Shown here: in pieces, positions 1-8,427 of the stretch | Layout: every line of letters starts with the position of its first letter | Numbering within the stretch: position 1 is the first letter of the stretch | DNA from: an uncultured Prosthecobacter sp. | Lineage (GTDB): Bacteria > Verrucomicrobiota > Verrucomicrobiia > Verrucomicrobiales > Verrucomicrobiaceae | Length of the DNA stretch: 12,614 nucleotides | NCBI GenBank assembly: GCA_947523045.1 | Contig: CANNUR010000074.1 | Coordinates: 1 to 12,614 of the forward strand | Direction: 5' to 3' | Made by a program: the position numbers and the translations under genes | Notes under the pieces: generated by a model | Told to the model about the DNA's origin: nothing | The model's input: only the letters and a program-made list of their open reading frames with translations | The model's database searches: none

Positions 1-900
1 GCGGCGGAAGACGAAGCGGTTGATGCGCACGAGGACATTGCGGCAGGGCGTGAAGCCCTCGGCGCGCGTCTCCTGGAGCATGCGGAAGATCCAGCGCCGC
101 GGGTGCAGCACGGTGTTGTCGGAGAACTCGGCGCCATCGACACCGACGAAGGCGGCGGCGCACAGGCTGCCGCGAATGCGGTTGCCGCGCACGACGATGT
201 CCTTCGCCTCGTGCCGGGCACCGGGCGGGCGGAAGAACTCCAGGCCGGTGGAGCCACCGACGTTGAGCGGGCGTTCACCGGCGTCGTCGAAGTCGCAGTT
301 CTCGACCGTGACGGCCGAACTGCCGCCCTTGATCTGGATGCCGGCGCTGGCGCTGAAGCCGGGTTTGCCGGTGAAGCGGCAGCCTTCGATGCGCACGCGG
401 TGGCAGCCGACAAGGTCGATGCCTTGCCCACCCCAGCCCGTGATGTGGCAGCCGCGGATGACGAGGTCCGCGAGGCCGGACACCTTGATACCGTCGTGGT
501 TGCCCTTGGGGCCGATGTCTTCGACGCTCAGGTTTTCCAGCACCACGCCGGTGGTGGCGGTCTGGGAAGGTCCGCCCTCGTCGAGGTTGAGGCCGTTGAT
601 GCTCTGGCCGGAGACGACGAGGTGACGCAGGCGCAGGCCGGGGCAGCGGCGGAAGTGCCAGCCGGTGCTGCCACCGACAAAACGCGGCGGCTGGGCGGGA
701 TCGAGGCCTTCGACGGTGAGGTTGGCGATGCCTTCCAGATGATGGCCGCTGGTGTAGGTGCCTGGGGCGATGCGCAGCACGTCGCCCGGTTGCAACGAGC
801 GCAAGGTGGTCCTCAGTCCGGCGTCGTCGCTTACGGCATGGGTCGCGGCCTGGGTTCCGGTGGCTGCGAGCAGGGCGAGCAGGAACGGGCGGACCTTCAT
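1..900 (-). CDS. Secreted right-handed parallel beta-helix protein (3' end off the left edge)
   Basis: Read on the minus strand from ATG at 900-898, the frame stays open for exactly 300 codons to the window edge, so the C-terminus is missing. Residues 1-18 look like a short Sec signal peptide ending in TQA. The segment at about 39-50 (GDVLRIAPGTYT) is the usual entry to pectate-lyase-like or parallel beta-helix folds. From about 85 to 265 there are regular coils of roughly 20-25 residues with the pattern 'hydrophobic-x-hydrophobic-x-x-Cys/Asn', such as LVIRGCHI, VRIEGCRF and VTVENCDF. Cys or Asn stacks at the turns are typical of this fold. The family includes polysaccharide lyases, epimerases and structural helices. 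No catalytic residues can be assigned, so the substrate is unknown. The gene begins 7 bases after the stop of the sigma-54 activator, which suggests cotranscription. No Shine-Dalgarno is visible. Confidence 0.85.
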   Translation of the reverse strand, partial: MKVRPFLLALLAATGTQAATHAVSDDAGLRTTLRSLQPGDVLRIAPGTYTSGHHLEGIANLTVEGLDPAQPPRFVGGSTGWHFRRCPGLRLRHLVVSGQSINGLNLDEGGPSQTATTGVVLENLSVEDIGPKGNHDGIKVSGLADLVIRGCHITGWGGQGIDLVGCHRVRIEGCRFTGKPGFSASAGIQIKGGSSAVTVENCDFDDAGERPLNVGGSTGLEFFRPPGARHEAKDIVVRGNRIRGSLCAAAFVGVDGAEFSDNTVLHPRRWIFRMLQETRAEGFTPCRNVLVRINRFVFRR

Positions 901-907
901 GGCAGGT

Positions 908-2359
<1,452 letters not shown>

Positions 2360-2428
2360 GTATGGGTAGAGCGCTTCCCTAACGGGTCGCGGCCCCGCCG
2401 TCAATCCCTGTTCTCAGGCCGATTCGGC

Positions 2429-5400
2429 TCATTCCGCGCCCGTGGGCTCGGCGGCAAACTCGATGCCGCACAGCACCGGCGGCGCCTGGGAACCGGGCAC
2501 GGCGGTGAGTCGGACGCGCAGTTCGGCGCCGACCGGGATGCCGCGAAATTCGCGCACCAGCGTGCCCCCGGGGGCCTCGCGGGCGGGGTCGAAGTTCTCT
2601 AGTACCGTCTTGCCTTGGAGGGCGACATGGAACACGCGGGCGCCGGGTGCGAGGCCGCCGGGTTCGGCGAAATGCAGGCGCACCGTGTGCGGCAGGGCGG
2701 GGAAGTCGACCCGGCGCAGGGGTTCCTGCACGGGCGGTTCCGGCGGCGGTGCCTTGCCGGATTTTTCGTCGTCATCGCTGGCCTTTTTGACCGGCTTGAC
2801 CAGCAGCGGCCGGCGCAGGGACGGCGTCAGAACGATTTCGCCCTCGCCGGTGAGGCCGGAGGCGGCGATCCAGGGCGGGCTGGCGCCGGGACCGGCCTGC
2901 GAGCTGTGGCGGCGGAAGTAGGTGGCGGTTTCCGCCAGACCCTCGACGCCGATCTGCGGCGCATTGCCGTCGCCGGCATGCGGGTGCTCGAGCCAGAGCG
3001 TGCCGTCCGCGGCGCGCCGGTTGCCGGGCGCGCCAAAATTGATGCCAACGCGCTGCACGCGGTCGCCGTGCTTGCCGTCGAGGCCGAACTGGCTGTAGGT
3101 CCACATCTCGACATCCGCCATCGGGATGAGGGCGAGCGAGGTCTGGTTCTGGTAACCGCAGCTGCAGGTGCGCGTGTAATCGGGCGCGTTGAGCACGCCG
3201 TTGGCGACGACCAGGTTCGAGGTGCAGCCCGACTTGAAACCGCCGAGGCTGCTGGTGCCGCTCATGCTCTCCAGGTCGTAGAAGCCGGCGGCGCCACTGC
3301 GGTAGGTGAGCAGGTGCTCGCTGGCGATGATGGTGTTGCAGCCGTAGGTGCGGTTGAGCCGCCAGGGCTCCTTTTTGCCGGTCAGCGGGTTGAGCACGAG
3401 GTGCGGCTCGCCGGTGAGCAGGCTGAAGGCGCCGCCGGAGCTGGCGTAGGAGTTGGCACCGGTGAGGATGAGGTCGTTGTGCAGGATGCACGGCCCGGTG
3501 TGGGCGCGCTTGAGGTCGGCCCAGCGTCGCTGGCCGGTGGCGCCCGCATACACGGCCATGCCCTCGCCGACTTCGGACGACAGGCGGTCGCTGGCCTTGG
3601 CGCCGGCCTGCAGCAGCAGGTCGCGTTTGGCGGAGTAACCGAGCCAGGTGCCGAAGACATCACGGGTTTCCTCCCAGACGACCTTGCCGGTGCGGGCGTC
3701 GAGGGCGACGATGCGGTAGTCCTTGGGCAGGTCGCGGCCTCGTCGCTTGAGCAGGTCCTCGGCGTGCTTGGTCAGCTTGTCGATGCAGTAGATGCGGCCG
3801 TTGCCGGCGACGATGGCGTTGTGCAGGAAGCTGTGCCGCGCCTTGACCCGCCAGAGCGGCTTGCCGGTGTGGCGGTCAAAGGCGGCGAGACCGGCGCTGG
3901 CCGAGTAGTCCTCGATCGTCGATTCCTTGCGGCTCTTGGCGCCGCCAAGGCGCAGGCTGAAGTGAGCGAAGTCGTCGCCGGCGAACAGCAGGTTTTCATA
4001 AACGCCGATGAAGGCCCATTGGGCCGGGTCCTTGCGGTTGTCGCGCAGGCGGATCGTCTGCTGGAGTCGGCCAGTGCGGGCGTCGAGCACCTGGCATTCG
4101 CCGCGCAGGGCGACGTAGACGCGGTCCCCGGTGGCGACGAAGTTGGTGCCGCGGCCGTTGGCGCCGGGAATGTGTTTCTGGTTGTACTCCGTGCTCAGCG
4201 GGGTGTCGGCATAGGTCTCGTTGTAGTAGATGCCGAAGGTGCCGAGGTCGCCGAAGTCGTGCTTCCAGAGCACGCGGCCGGTGTACACGTCGCGCGCGCT
4301 GAGGCTGTTCATGCCCTGAATGTAAAGCCGACCGCCGATCACCTGCTCGGGCGGGCCGTGGCCGTGGCGGGGCAGGACATCGAGGTTGGAGTTGCCGCCG
4401 AACCAGAGCACGCCCAGCGGCGCGCGCACCCGGCGGTCGTCGGACTTCACGGTGTTGGCGATGTCGCCATACTGATGCGTCCAGTCCGCCGAGCCCACCA
4501 GCGCGCCGGTGCGGGTGATGAAGGTGACCCCGTCCGTGGTGCTCACCTCGGCGTTTTCCAGGCCGGCAGTCCGGGCCAGCGCGGCCCAGTCGTCGGCGCT
4601 GTCGAGCAGGGCCAGTCGGCCGCCGTAGGGACGCACTGAAGCATAGGCGGCCTGCAACTGCGCGGGTTCGCGACGCAGGCGTTCCAGCACGGGGCCGGCG
4701 GCGATGACGAGCGGTGCGATGAAAGGCGGGGCTTCGAAGGCGAGCGGATCGCCGAGGTGGAAACTCACGCGCTTGCCGTGCAGGCCGCGCGCGTCGTAGT
4801 CACGGCGCAGGGCATCGACCTGAGCGGTGTCGTCGGTGACGACGGTGAACTGCATCGACGAGGCCGCCAGCAGGGCGTTGAGCAGGTCCTTGTCCGGCAC
4901 GCCGTAGATCAGGCCGTAGCCGCCCGGATCCTCGACCGAGGCCAGCAGGCGTTGGGCGGTGGCGCGCGGCGTTTCCGGTGCCTCGGGGGCGGTGGCCGGG
5001 GTTTCGGCCAGTACACCTGGGCCGGGTTTTTCGGCAAAGATCAGCAGGCGGCCGTCGCTCGTGACGGCGATCAGTCGGTCGTGGGCGGCGAGCAGGCGTT
5101 GCACATCCTTGGGCACGGGCTGGGTCCAGGCGACGCGTGCTTGAACGCCATCGGCTGAAAGCTCGATGGCACTGAGTTGGCCGCCGCCGGCGGCGTAGAG
5201 CCGGCGACCGGCACGAATCAGATCGCCGGAGGCATCGACAGCCACCTCCCAGCGGGTTTTGCCCTCGGTCGTCAGCACACGCACGACGGGTTTGCTCTCC
5301 TTGGTCCGGGCGGCGGTGTAGAGCAGGTTGCCCTCGATGACCGGTTCGTTGAGGGTCAGGTCGCCCTGTTCGCCGCTGGCCAGGTCGTAGTCGCGCACGC

Positions 5401-6271
5401 CGCGTTCGCGGGTGTGCACGTAGAAGCGCTTCGGGCCGGCGATGACGAAGGAGCCGCCGTTGCCCTTGCCGCCATCGTTGAGGTGGAAGTATTGAAGCGC
5501 GCCGGTGGCGCGATCGAAGGCTGCAGGCACCGAGCGGCCTCCAGGCACGAGCAGGCGGTCGGCCGTGGCCACCAGCGCGCCCTGTGGCGCCACGCCGGCG
5601 AAGGAAGCGGCGCTGTGGGGTTGCTTGATGAAGTCGGCGCCGGTGCCGTCGTTCACCCAGACGACCTTGCCGGTGGCGGCGTCGAGGGCGTGCAGGAAGG
5701 TGCCCATGAAGGGCCAGATGCTGGCGGCGAAATAGACCCGGCCGTCGCGAATCACCGGACCGCCGCGCGCCGGCCAGGCGGAGATGAGGCGACGGTTGCC
5801 CAGGGCCTTGCGTGCCGAAGGTGCGCCGCGGAACGACCACACCGGCGCGCCGGTGGCGGCATCGACGCAGTGCAGATGGCCGTCGTCGCTGGCGAAGAAC
5901 ACTTTGCCGTCGTGCCAGACCGGAGGCAGTCGCACCGGGCCGCCGGCGAAGGCGGTCCAGACTTCCTTGCCGGTGGCGAGGTCGTAGGCGACGACCTTGT
6001 CGCGGTCGTTGAATCCGACGTAGAGCCGGCCATCCGCCGCGACCGGTTCGAAGATCCGGTCGTAGGGCATGAGGTCGTGATTGAGCGGGTCGTCCCAGAC
6101 CGGCTCGCGCTCGCCGAGCCGGCGTTCCCAGGCCGGTTGCAGGCGGTCGGGCAGATCTCCGGCCGAGCTGGCGCTGCGGGCGGCGTCGAAGCGCCATTGC
6201 GGCCAGTCGGCGGCAGACAGCAGGGAGCCGAACAGAAGGCAGGTGAGCAGCAGGGGGGCGAAGCGGGGCAT
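2429..6271 (-). CDS. Large secreted PQQ-like beta-propeller protein with methyltransferase-like insert and malectin-like C-terminus
   Basis: A 1280-residue exported protein. A signal peptide covers 1-21 (MPRFAPLLL... LLSA) and is followed by DWPQWR, a motif common at the mature start of PVC propeller proteins. PQQ-type blades occupy about 22-415, with repeated 'DAATGK.VW' strands such as 98-105 and 137-145. A Rossmann-like region at about 435-590 resembles the methyltransferase insert of this family but lacks a GxGxG SAM loop, reading YGVPDKD instead. It ends in DWTHQYGD (596-603), matching the family's WTHYxHD-type motif. A second propeller runs about 610-1060. A charged, Pro-rich linker (about 1155-1185) leads to a malectin-like domain (about 1190-1273; VRLHFAEP, ARVFHVAL, FRGIPV) that may bind sugar. 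No enzymatic activity is evident. The start at 6271 gives the signal peptide; upstream in-frame codons would overlap the phosphatase gene. Its likely location is the periplasm or cell surface. Confidence 0.9.
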   Translation of the reverse strand: MPRFAPLLLTCLLFGSLLSAADWPQWRFDAARSASSAGDLPDRLQPAWERRLGEREPVWDDPLNHDLMPYDRIFEPVAADGRLYVGFNDRDKVVAYDLATGKEVWTAFAGGPVRLPPVWHDGKVFFASDDGHLHCVDAATGAPVWSFRGAPSARKALGNRRLISAWPARGGPVIRDGRVYFAASIWPFMGTFLHALDAATGKVVWVNDGTGADFIKQPHSAASFAGVAPQGALVATADRLLVPGGRSVPAAFDRATGALQYFHLNDGGKGNGGSFVIAGPKRFYVHTRERGVRDYDLASGEQGDLTLNEPVIEGNLLYTAARTKESKPVVRVLTTEGKTRWEVAVDASGDLIRAGRRLYAAGGGQLSAIELSADGVQARVAWTQPVPKDVQRLLAAHDRLIAVTSDGRLLIFAEKPGPGVLAETPATAPEAPETPRATAQRLLASVEDPGGYGLIYGVPDKDLLNALLAASSMQFTVVTDDTAQVDALRRDYDARGLHGKRVSFHLGDPLAFEAPPFIAPLVIAAGPVLERLRREPAQLQAAYASVRPYGGRLALLDSADDWAALARTAGLENAEVSTTDGVTFITRTGALVGSADWTHQYGDIANTVKSDDRRVRAPLGVLWFGGNSNLDVLPRHGHGPPEQVIGGRLYIQGMNSLSARDVYTGRVLWKHDFGDLGTFGIYYNETYADTPLSTEYNQKHIPGANGRGTNFVATGDRVYVALRGECQVLDARTGRLQQTIRLRDNRKDPAQWAFIGVYENLLFAGDDFAHFSLRLGGAKSRKESTIEDYSASAGLAAFDRHTGKPLWRVKARHSFLHNAIVAGNGRIYCIDKLTKHAEDLLKRRGRDLPKDYRIVALDARTGKVVWEETRDVFGTWLGYSAKRDLLLQAGAKASDRLSSEVGEGMAVYAGATGQRRWADLKRAHTGPCILHNDLILTGANSYASSGGAFSLLTGEPHLVLNPLTGKKEPWRLNRTYGCNTIIASEHLLTYRSGAAGFYDLESMSGTSSLGGFKSGCTSNLVVANGVLNAPDYTRTCSCGYQNQTSLALIPMADVEMWTYSQFGLDGKHGDRVQRVGINFGAPGNRRAADGTLWLEHPHAGDGNAPQIGVEGLAETATYFRRHSSQAGPGASPPWIAASGLTGEGEIVLTPSLRRPLLVKPVKKASDDDEKSGKAPPPEPPVQEPLRRVDFPALPHTVRLHFAEPGGLAPGARVFHVALQGKTVLENFDPAREAPGGTLVREFRGIPVGAELRVRLTAVPGSQAPPVLCGIEFAAEPTGAE

Positions 6272-6347
6272 GGGAAGCCAAGATAACGCCCGTTGCAGGG
6301 CGGATTTGTCCCGGTCTTCGCCGTGGCGATCCAGCAAGTTTCCGCGA

Positions 6348-7025
6348 TCAGCCGAGTTCGGCCAGAGTGAGCCGGCGCAGCTGACCGCGTTCGTTGGCCT
6401 GGGTGAAGGTGCCGGCTTCAACATCCAGGCAGGTCAACCAGCCGTCGGGATGGTACACCCGGGTGTCGATGCAGAGCGCCTGGGGCAGCCGTGCCGGCAG
6501 GCCGCTGTGCTGGGCGGTGTGGCCGCAGATCATGGTTTTGCCGGAGACATGCGGATAGGCATCAGCGAAGCGCGTCCAGAACAGCCAGTCGTCGCTCTGT
6601 TCCGCAAGCGGCAGCATGGCGTTGAGGTTGGCGTGCACGAAGATGTGGGTGGCGGTCTCGTGCAGGCGCTGGCAGCGCTCGCCCAGGAACTCGCGGTGGG
6701 CCTCGGGAATCAGGTCGGGCGTCAGCGCCGAGCCGCCGTAGGAACGCAGGGTTTGGCGACCGCCGATCGCCTCCCAGTCGGCCAGACTGACCGCGCCCGC
6801 CAAGGCTTCAAAGAGAAGGATCTCGTGGTTGCCGGTGAGAGCCACCAAGCGGGTGCGGCTTTCCAGCTCGATCAGTATATCGATGACGCCGCGGCTGTCC
6901 GGGCCGCGGTCGATGTAGTCGCCGAGGGTGACAAGCCGATCCTCCGCCCCGGGCTGCACGGCATCCAGCAGCGTCCGCAGGGCGGTTGAGCAGCCGTGGA
7001 TGTCTCCGATGGCCAGAGTCCGCAT
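6348..7025 (-). CDS. PPP-family metallophosphatase (bacterial serine/threonine phosphatase-like)
   Basis: A 225-residue cytoplasmic protein of the calcineurin-like PPP family, which uses a two-metal centre to hydrolyse phosphoesters. The signature motifs are complete: GDIHGC (7-12), GDYIDRGPDS (35-44), GNHE (65-68), the metal-binding His131 in FVHAN, and GHT (168-170). The late IDTG motif reads IDTR (187-189 plus R189), a small variation. The length fits PrpA-like bacterial phosphatases. Relatives also cleave diadenosine tetraphosphate (ApaH), so the substrate, phosphoprotein or nucleotide, cannot be decided from sequence. The start ATG at 7025 lies two codons before the first conserved strand, and longer in-frame extensions run into glcF and are Arg/Ser-rich. 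It heads a co-directional minus-strand group, 76 bases before the PQQ-propeller gene, and is divergent from glcF. No Shine-Dalgarno is obvious. Confidence 0.93.
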   Translation of the reverse strand: MRTLAIGDIHGCSTALRTLLDAVQPGAEDRLVTLGDYIDRGPDSRGVIDILIELESRTRLVALTGNHEILLFEALAGAVSLADWEAIGGRQTLRSYGGSALTPDLIPEAHREFLGERCQRLHETATHIFVHANLNAMLPLAEQSDDWLFWTRFADAYPHVSGKTMICGHTAQHSGLPARLPQALCIDTRVYHPDGWLTCLDVEAGTFTQANERGQLRRLTLAELG

Positions 7026-7099
7026 GGGACAATCTTGCGCGCCGCGCGTCTTGCGCAAGCTGGAGGATGCGGCTTTGATGGCAGCCGCGTGCGCAAGAC
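7026..7099. promoter_or_regulatory. Divergent intergenic region with three TCTTGCGC-type elements
   Basis: These 74 bases separate the phosphatase start from the glcF start and must hold the promoters of both. The element TCTTGCGC occurs at 7033-7040 and 7049-7056, and its exact complement GCGCAAGA at 7091-7098. The middle copy lies in a perfect 10-base palindrome, CTTGCGCAAG (7050-7059). CTTGCGC at 7034-7040 can also pair with GCGCAAG at 7053-7059 around a 12-base loop. This arrangement would suit a dimeric repressor or activator acting in both directions, but that is inference. No convincing -35/-10 pair can be read. A GGAGG at 7062-7066 abuts a four-codon mini-ORF (7067-7078). Confidence 0.45.
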
Positions 7100-8407
7100 T
7101 TGTCCGTGGGCACGCGCTTTCTCCTCTCCGTGAACCTGCTCCAATCCCTCGACTACTCCGTGCTTCAGCAGTGCATGCACTGCGGCATGTGCCTGCCGAC
7201 CTGTCCGACCTACGTCGAGACAAAGCGCGAGCGCAACAGCCCGCGCGGGCGCATCGCCCTGATGCGCGCCATCGCCGACGGCGATCTGGAGGTGAGCCGC
7301 GAGTTTGCCGACGAGATGTACTACTGCCTCGGCTGCCTGGCCTGCCAGACCGCCTGTCCGGCCGGGGTGAAGTACGCGGAGCTGTTTGAAACCGCGCGCG
7401 CCGAGGTGGAGCGCACCGGCGTGGCCCAGGGGGCTGAGCGCGATTTCTGGCGTTGGCTGACCCTGGAGGTGCTGTTCCTGCACCCGCGCCTGCTGCGCCT
7501 GGCCGGCTGGGGTCTGCGGCTCTGGCAGCGCACGGGGCTCGACCTGTTCCTGCGCCGCCACCGCTTCTTCGGCCTGCTGCCGCGCCGTCTGCGCGAGTTG
7601 GAACCGCAGACCCCGCGCATGGCGCCGGCCTTTTCCGATGCCCTGATTGAGCCGGTCGAAACCCCGGTCCAGCCGCGGTTCCGGGTCGGTCTGCTCACCG
7701 GCTGCGTCCAGGACCTGGCCTTTTCCAACATCAACCGCGACACCGCCGACGTCCTGCTCGCCAACGGCTGCGAGGTGGTGACGCCGCGCGCGCAGTTCTG
7801 CTGCGGCTCGCTGCATGCCCACAATGGCGCGGTCGAGGCGGCGCGCGAGCTGGCGCGCCGGCAGATCGATGCCTTTGATCTTGAGGCGGTTGACGCGATC
7901 ATCACCAATGCCGGTGGCTGCGGTTCGCACCTGAAAAGCTACGGCCACCTGCTGCACGACGACCCGATCTACGCAGCGCGTGCGCGGCGCTGGGACAGCA
8001 AGGTGCGCGACATCCACGAGTGGCTGGTGCAGATCGGCATCCGGCCGCCGGAACACGATGCCGGCCTTGCCGAGGTCACCTATCACGAGAGCTGCCACCT
8101 CTGCCATGGCCAGAAAATCTGCAGTCAGCCGCGCCAGGTGCTGCAGGCCATTCCCGGCCTCAAGCTCACCGAGCTGCCGGAAAGCAACTGGTGCTGCGGC
8201 AGCGCCGGCATCTACAACATCACCCAGCCCGAGCAATCGGCCAAACTCCTGGAGCGCAAGCTCGGCCACGTCCGCGCCACCGGCGTGAAGGTCGTCGCCA
8301 CCGCCAACCCGGGCTGCCATCTCCAGCTCGCCGCCGGCCTCGGCGCCGAGGGCGAGGTGACCCAGCCGGTGACCCTGCTGGCGCGCGCCTACCGCGGCGA
8401 CGCCTGA
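7100..8407 (+). CDS. glcF: Glycolate oxidase iron-sulfur subunit (GlcF-like)
   Basis: A 435-residue iron-sulfur protein of the GlcF family. With the GlcD/GlcE flavoproteins it oxidises glycolate to glyoxylate and passes electrons to the membrane quinone pool. Two 4Fe-4S ferredoxin motifs are intact: C25-x2-C28-x2-C31-x3-C35 and C76-x2-C79-x2-C82-x3-C86. Two cysteine-rich CCG domains follow, with C202, C234-C235-G and C274 in the first, and C332, C365-C366-G and C406 in the second. Order and length match E. coli GlcF as I recall it. The start is uncertain: TTG at 7100 gives 24 residues before the first cysteine, as in E. coli, but GTG at 7106 or 7130 is possible, and none has a Shine-Dalgarno sequence. 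No glcD or glcE is adjacent in the window. Related CCG proteins include LutA/LldE (lactate) and GlpC; overall length and the double ferredoxin motif favour GlcF. Confidence 0.88.
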   Translation: MSVGTRFLLSVNLLQSLDYSVLQQCMHCGMCLPTCPTYVETKRERNSPRGRIALMRAIADGDLEVSREFADEMYYCLGCLACQTACPAGVKYAELFETARAEVERTGVAQGAERDFWRWLTLEVLFLHPRLLRLAGWGLRLWQRTGLDLFLRRHRFFGLLPRRLRELEPQTPRMAPAFSDALIEPVETPVQPRFRVGLLTGCVQDLAFSNINRDTADVLLANGCEVVTPRAQFCCGSLHAHNGAVEAARELARRQIDAFDLEAVDAIITNAGGCGSHLKSYGHLLHDDPIYAARARRWDSKVRDIHEWLVQIGIRPPEHDAGLAEVTYHESCHLCHGQKICSQPRQVLQAIPGLKLTELPESNWCCGSAGIYNITQPEQSAKLLERKLGHVRATGVKVVATANPGCHLQLAAGLGAEGEVTQPVTLLARAYRGDA

Positions 8408-8427
8408 CGCCTCATCCCGTTTTCCCC

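Noticed and set aside
2418..2428. GCCGA-T-TCGGC symmetry just after the propeller stop codon
   Set aside because: The one-base centre cannot form a hairpin loop and there is no T-run. As an operator it has no supporting second copy.
3160..3170. Cys pair in the propeller protein as a heme c site
   Set aside because: The spacing is C-x-C and no CxxCH is present, so it is not a cytochrome c motif.
2615..4639. 674-codon open frame on the plus strand opposite the PQQ-propeller gene
   Set aside because: It mirrors the GC-rich codon pattern of the real gene, is almost all Ala, Gly, Val, Glu and Asp, and shows no domain or motif. The opposite strand encodes a recognisable multidomain protein.
5177..6286. 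369-codon plus-strand frame opposite the N-terminal propeller
   Set aside because: Shadow of the propeller coding pattern; no motif or sensible start context.
6287..6302. Hairpin CGCCC-N6-GGGCG upstream of the propeller start as a terminator
   Set aside because: Only a five-pair stem without a real T-run. In a GC-rich spacer this is easily chance.
6272..6424. 51-residue upstream extension of the PQQ-propeller protein
   Set aside because: It would overlap the phosphatase gene by 77 bases and place the signal peptide internally. ATG 6271 starts directly at a signal peptide.
8020..8427. N-terminal extension of the DUF1080/cupredoxin frame into glcF
   Set aside because: The 136 extra residues are Arg/Pro/Ala-rich out-of-frame glcF sequence, while a good signal peptide begins at ATG 8428.
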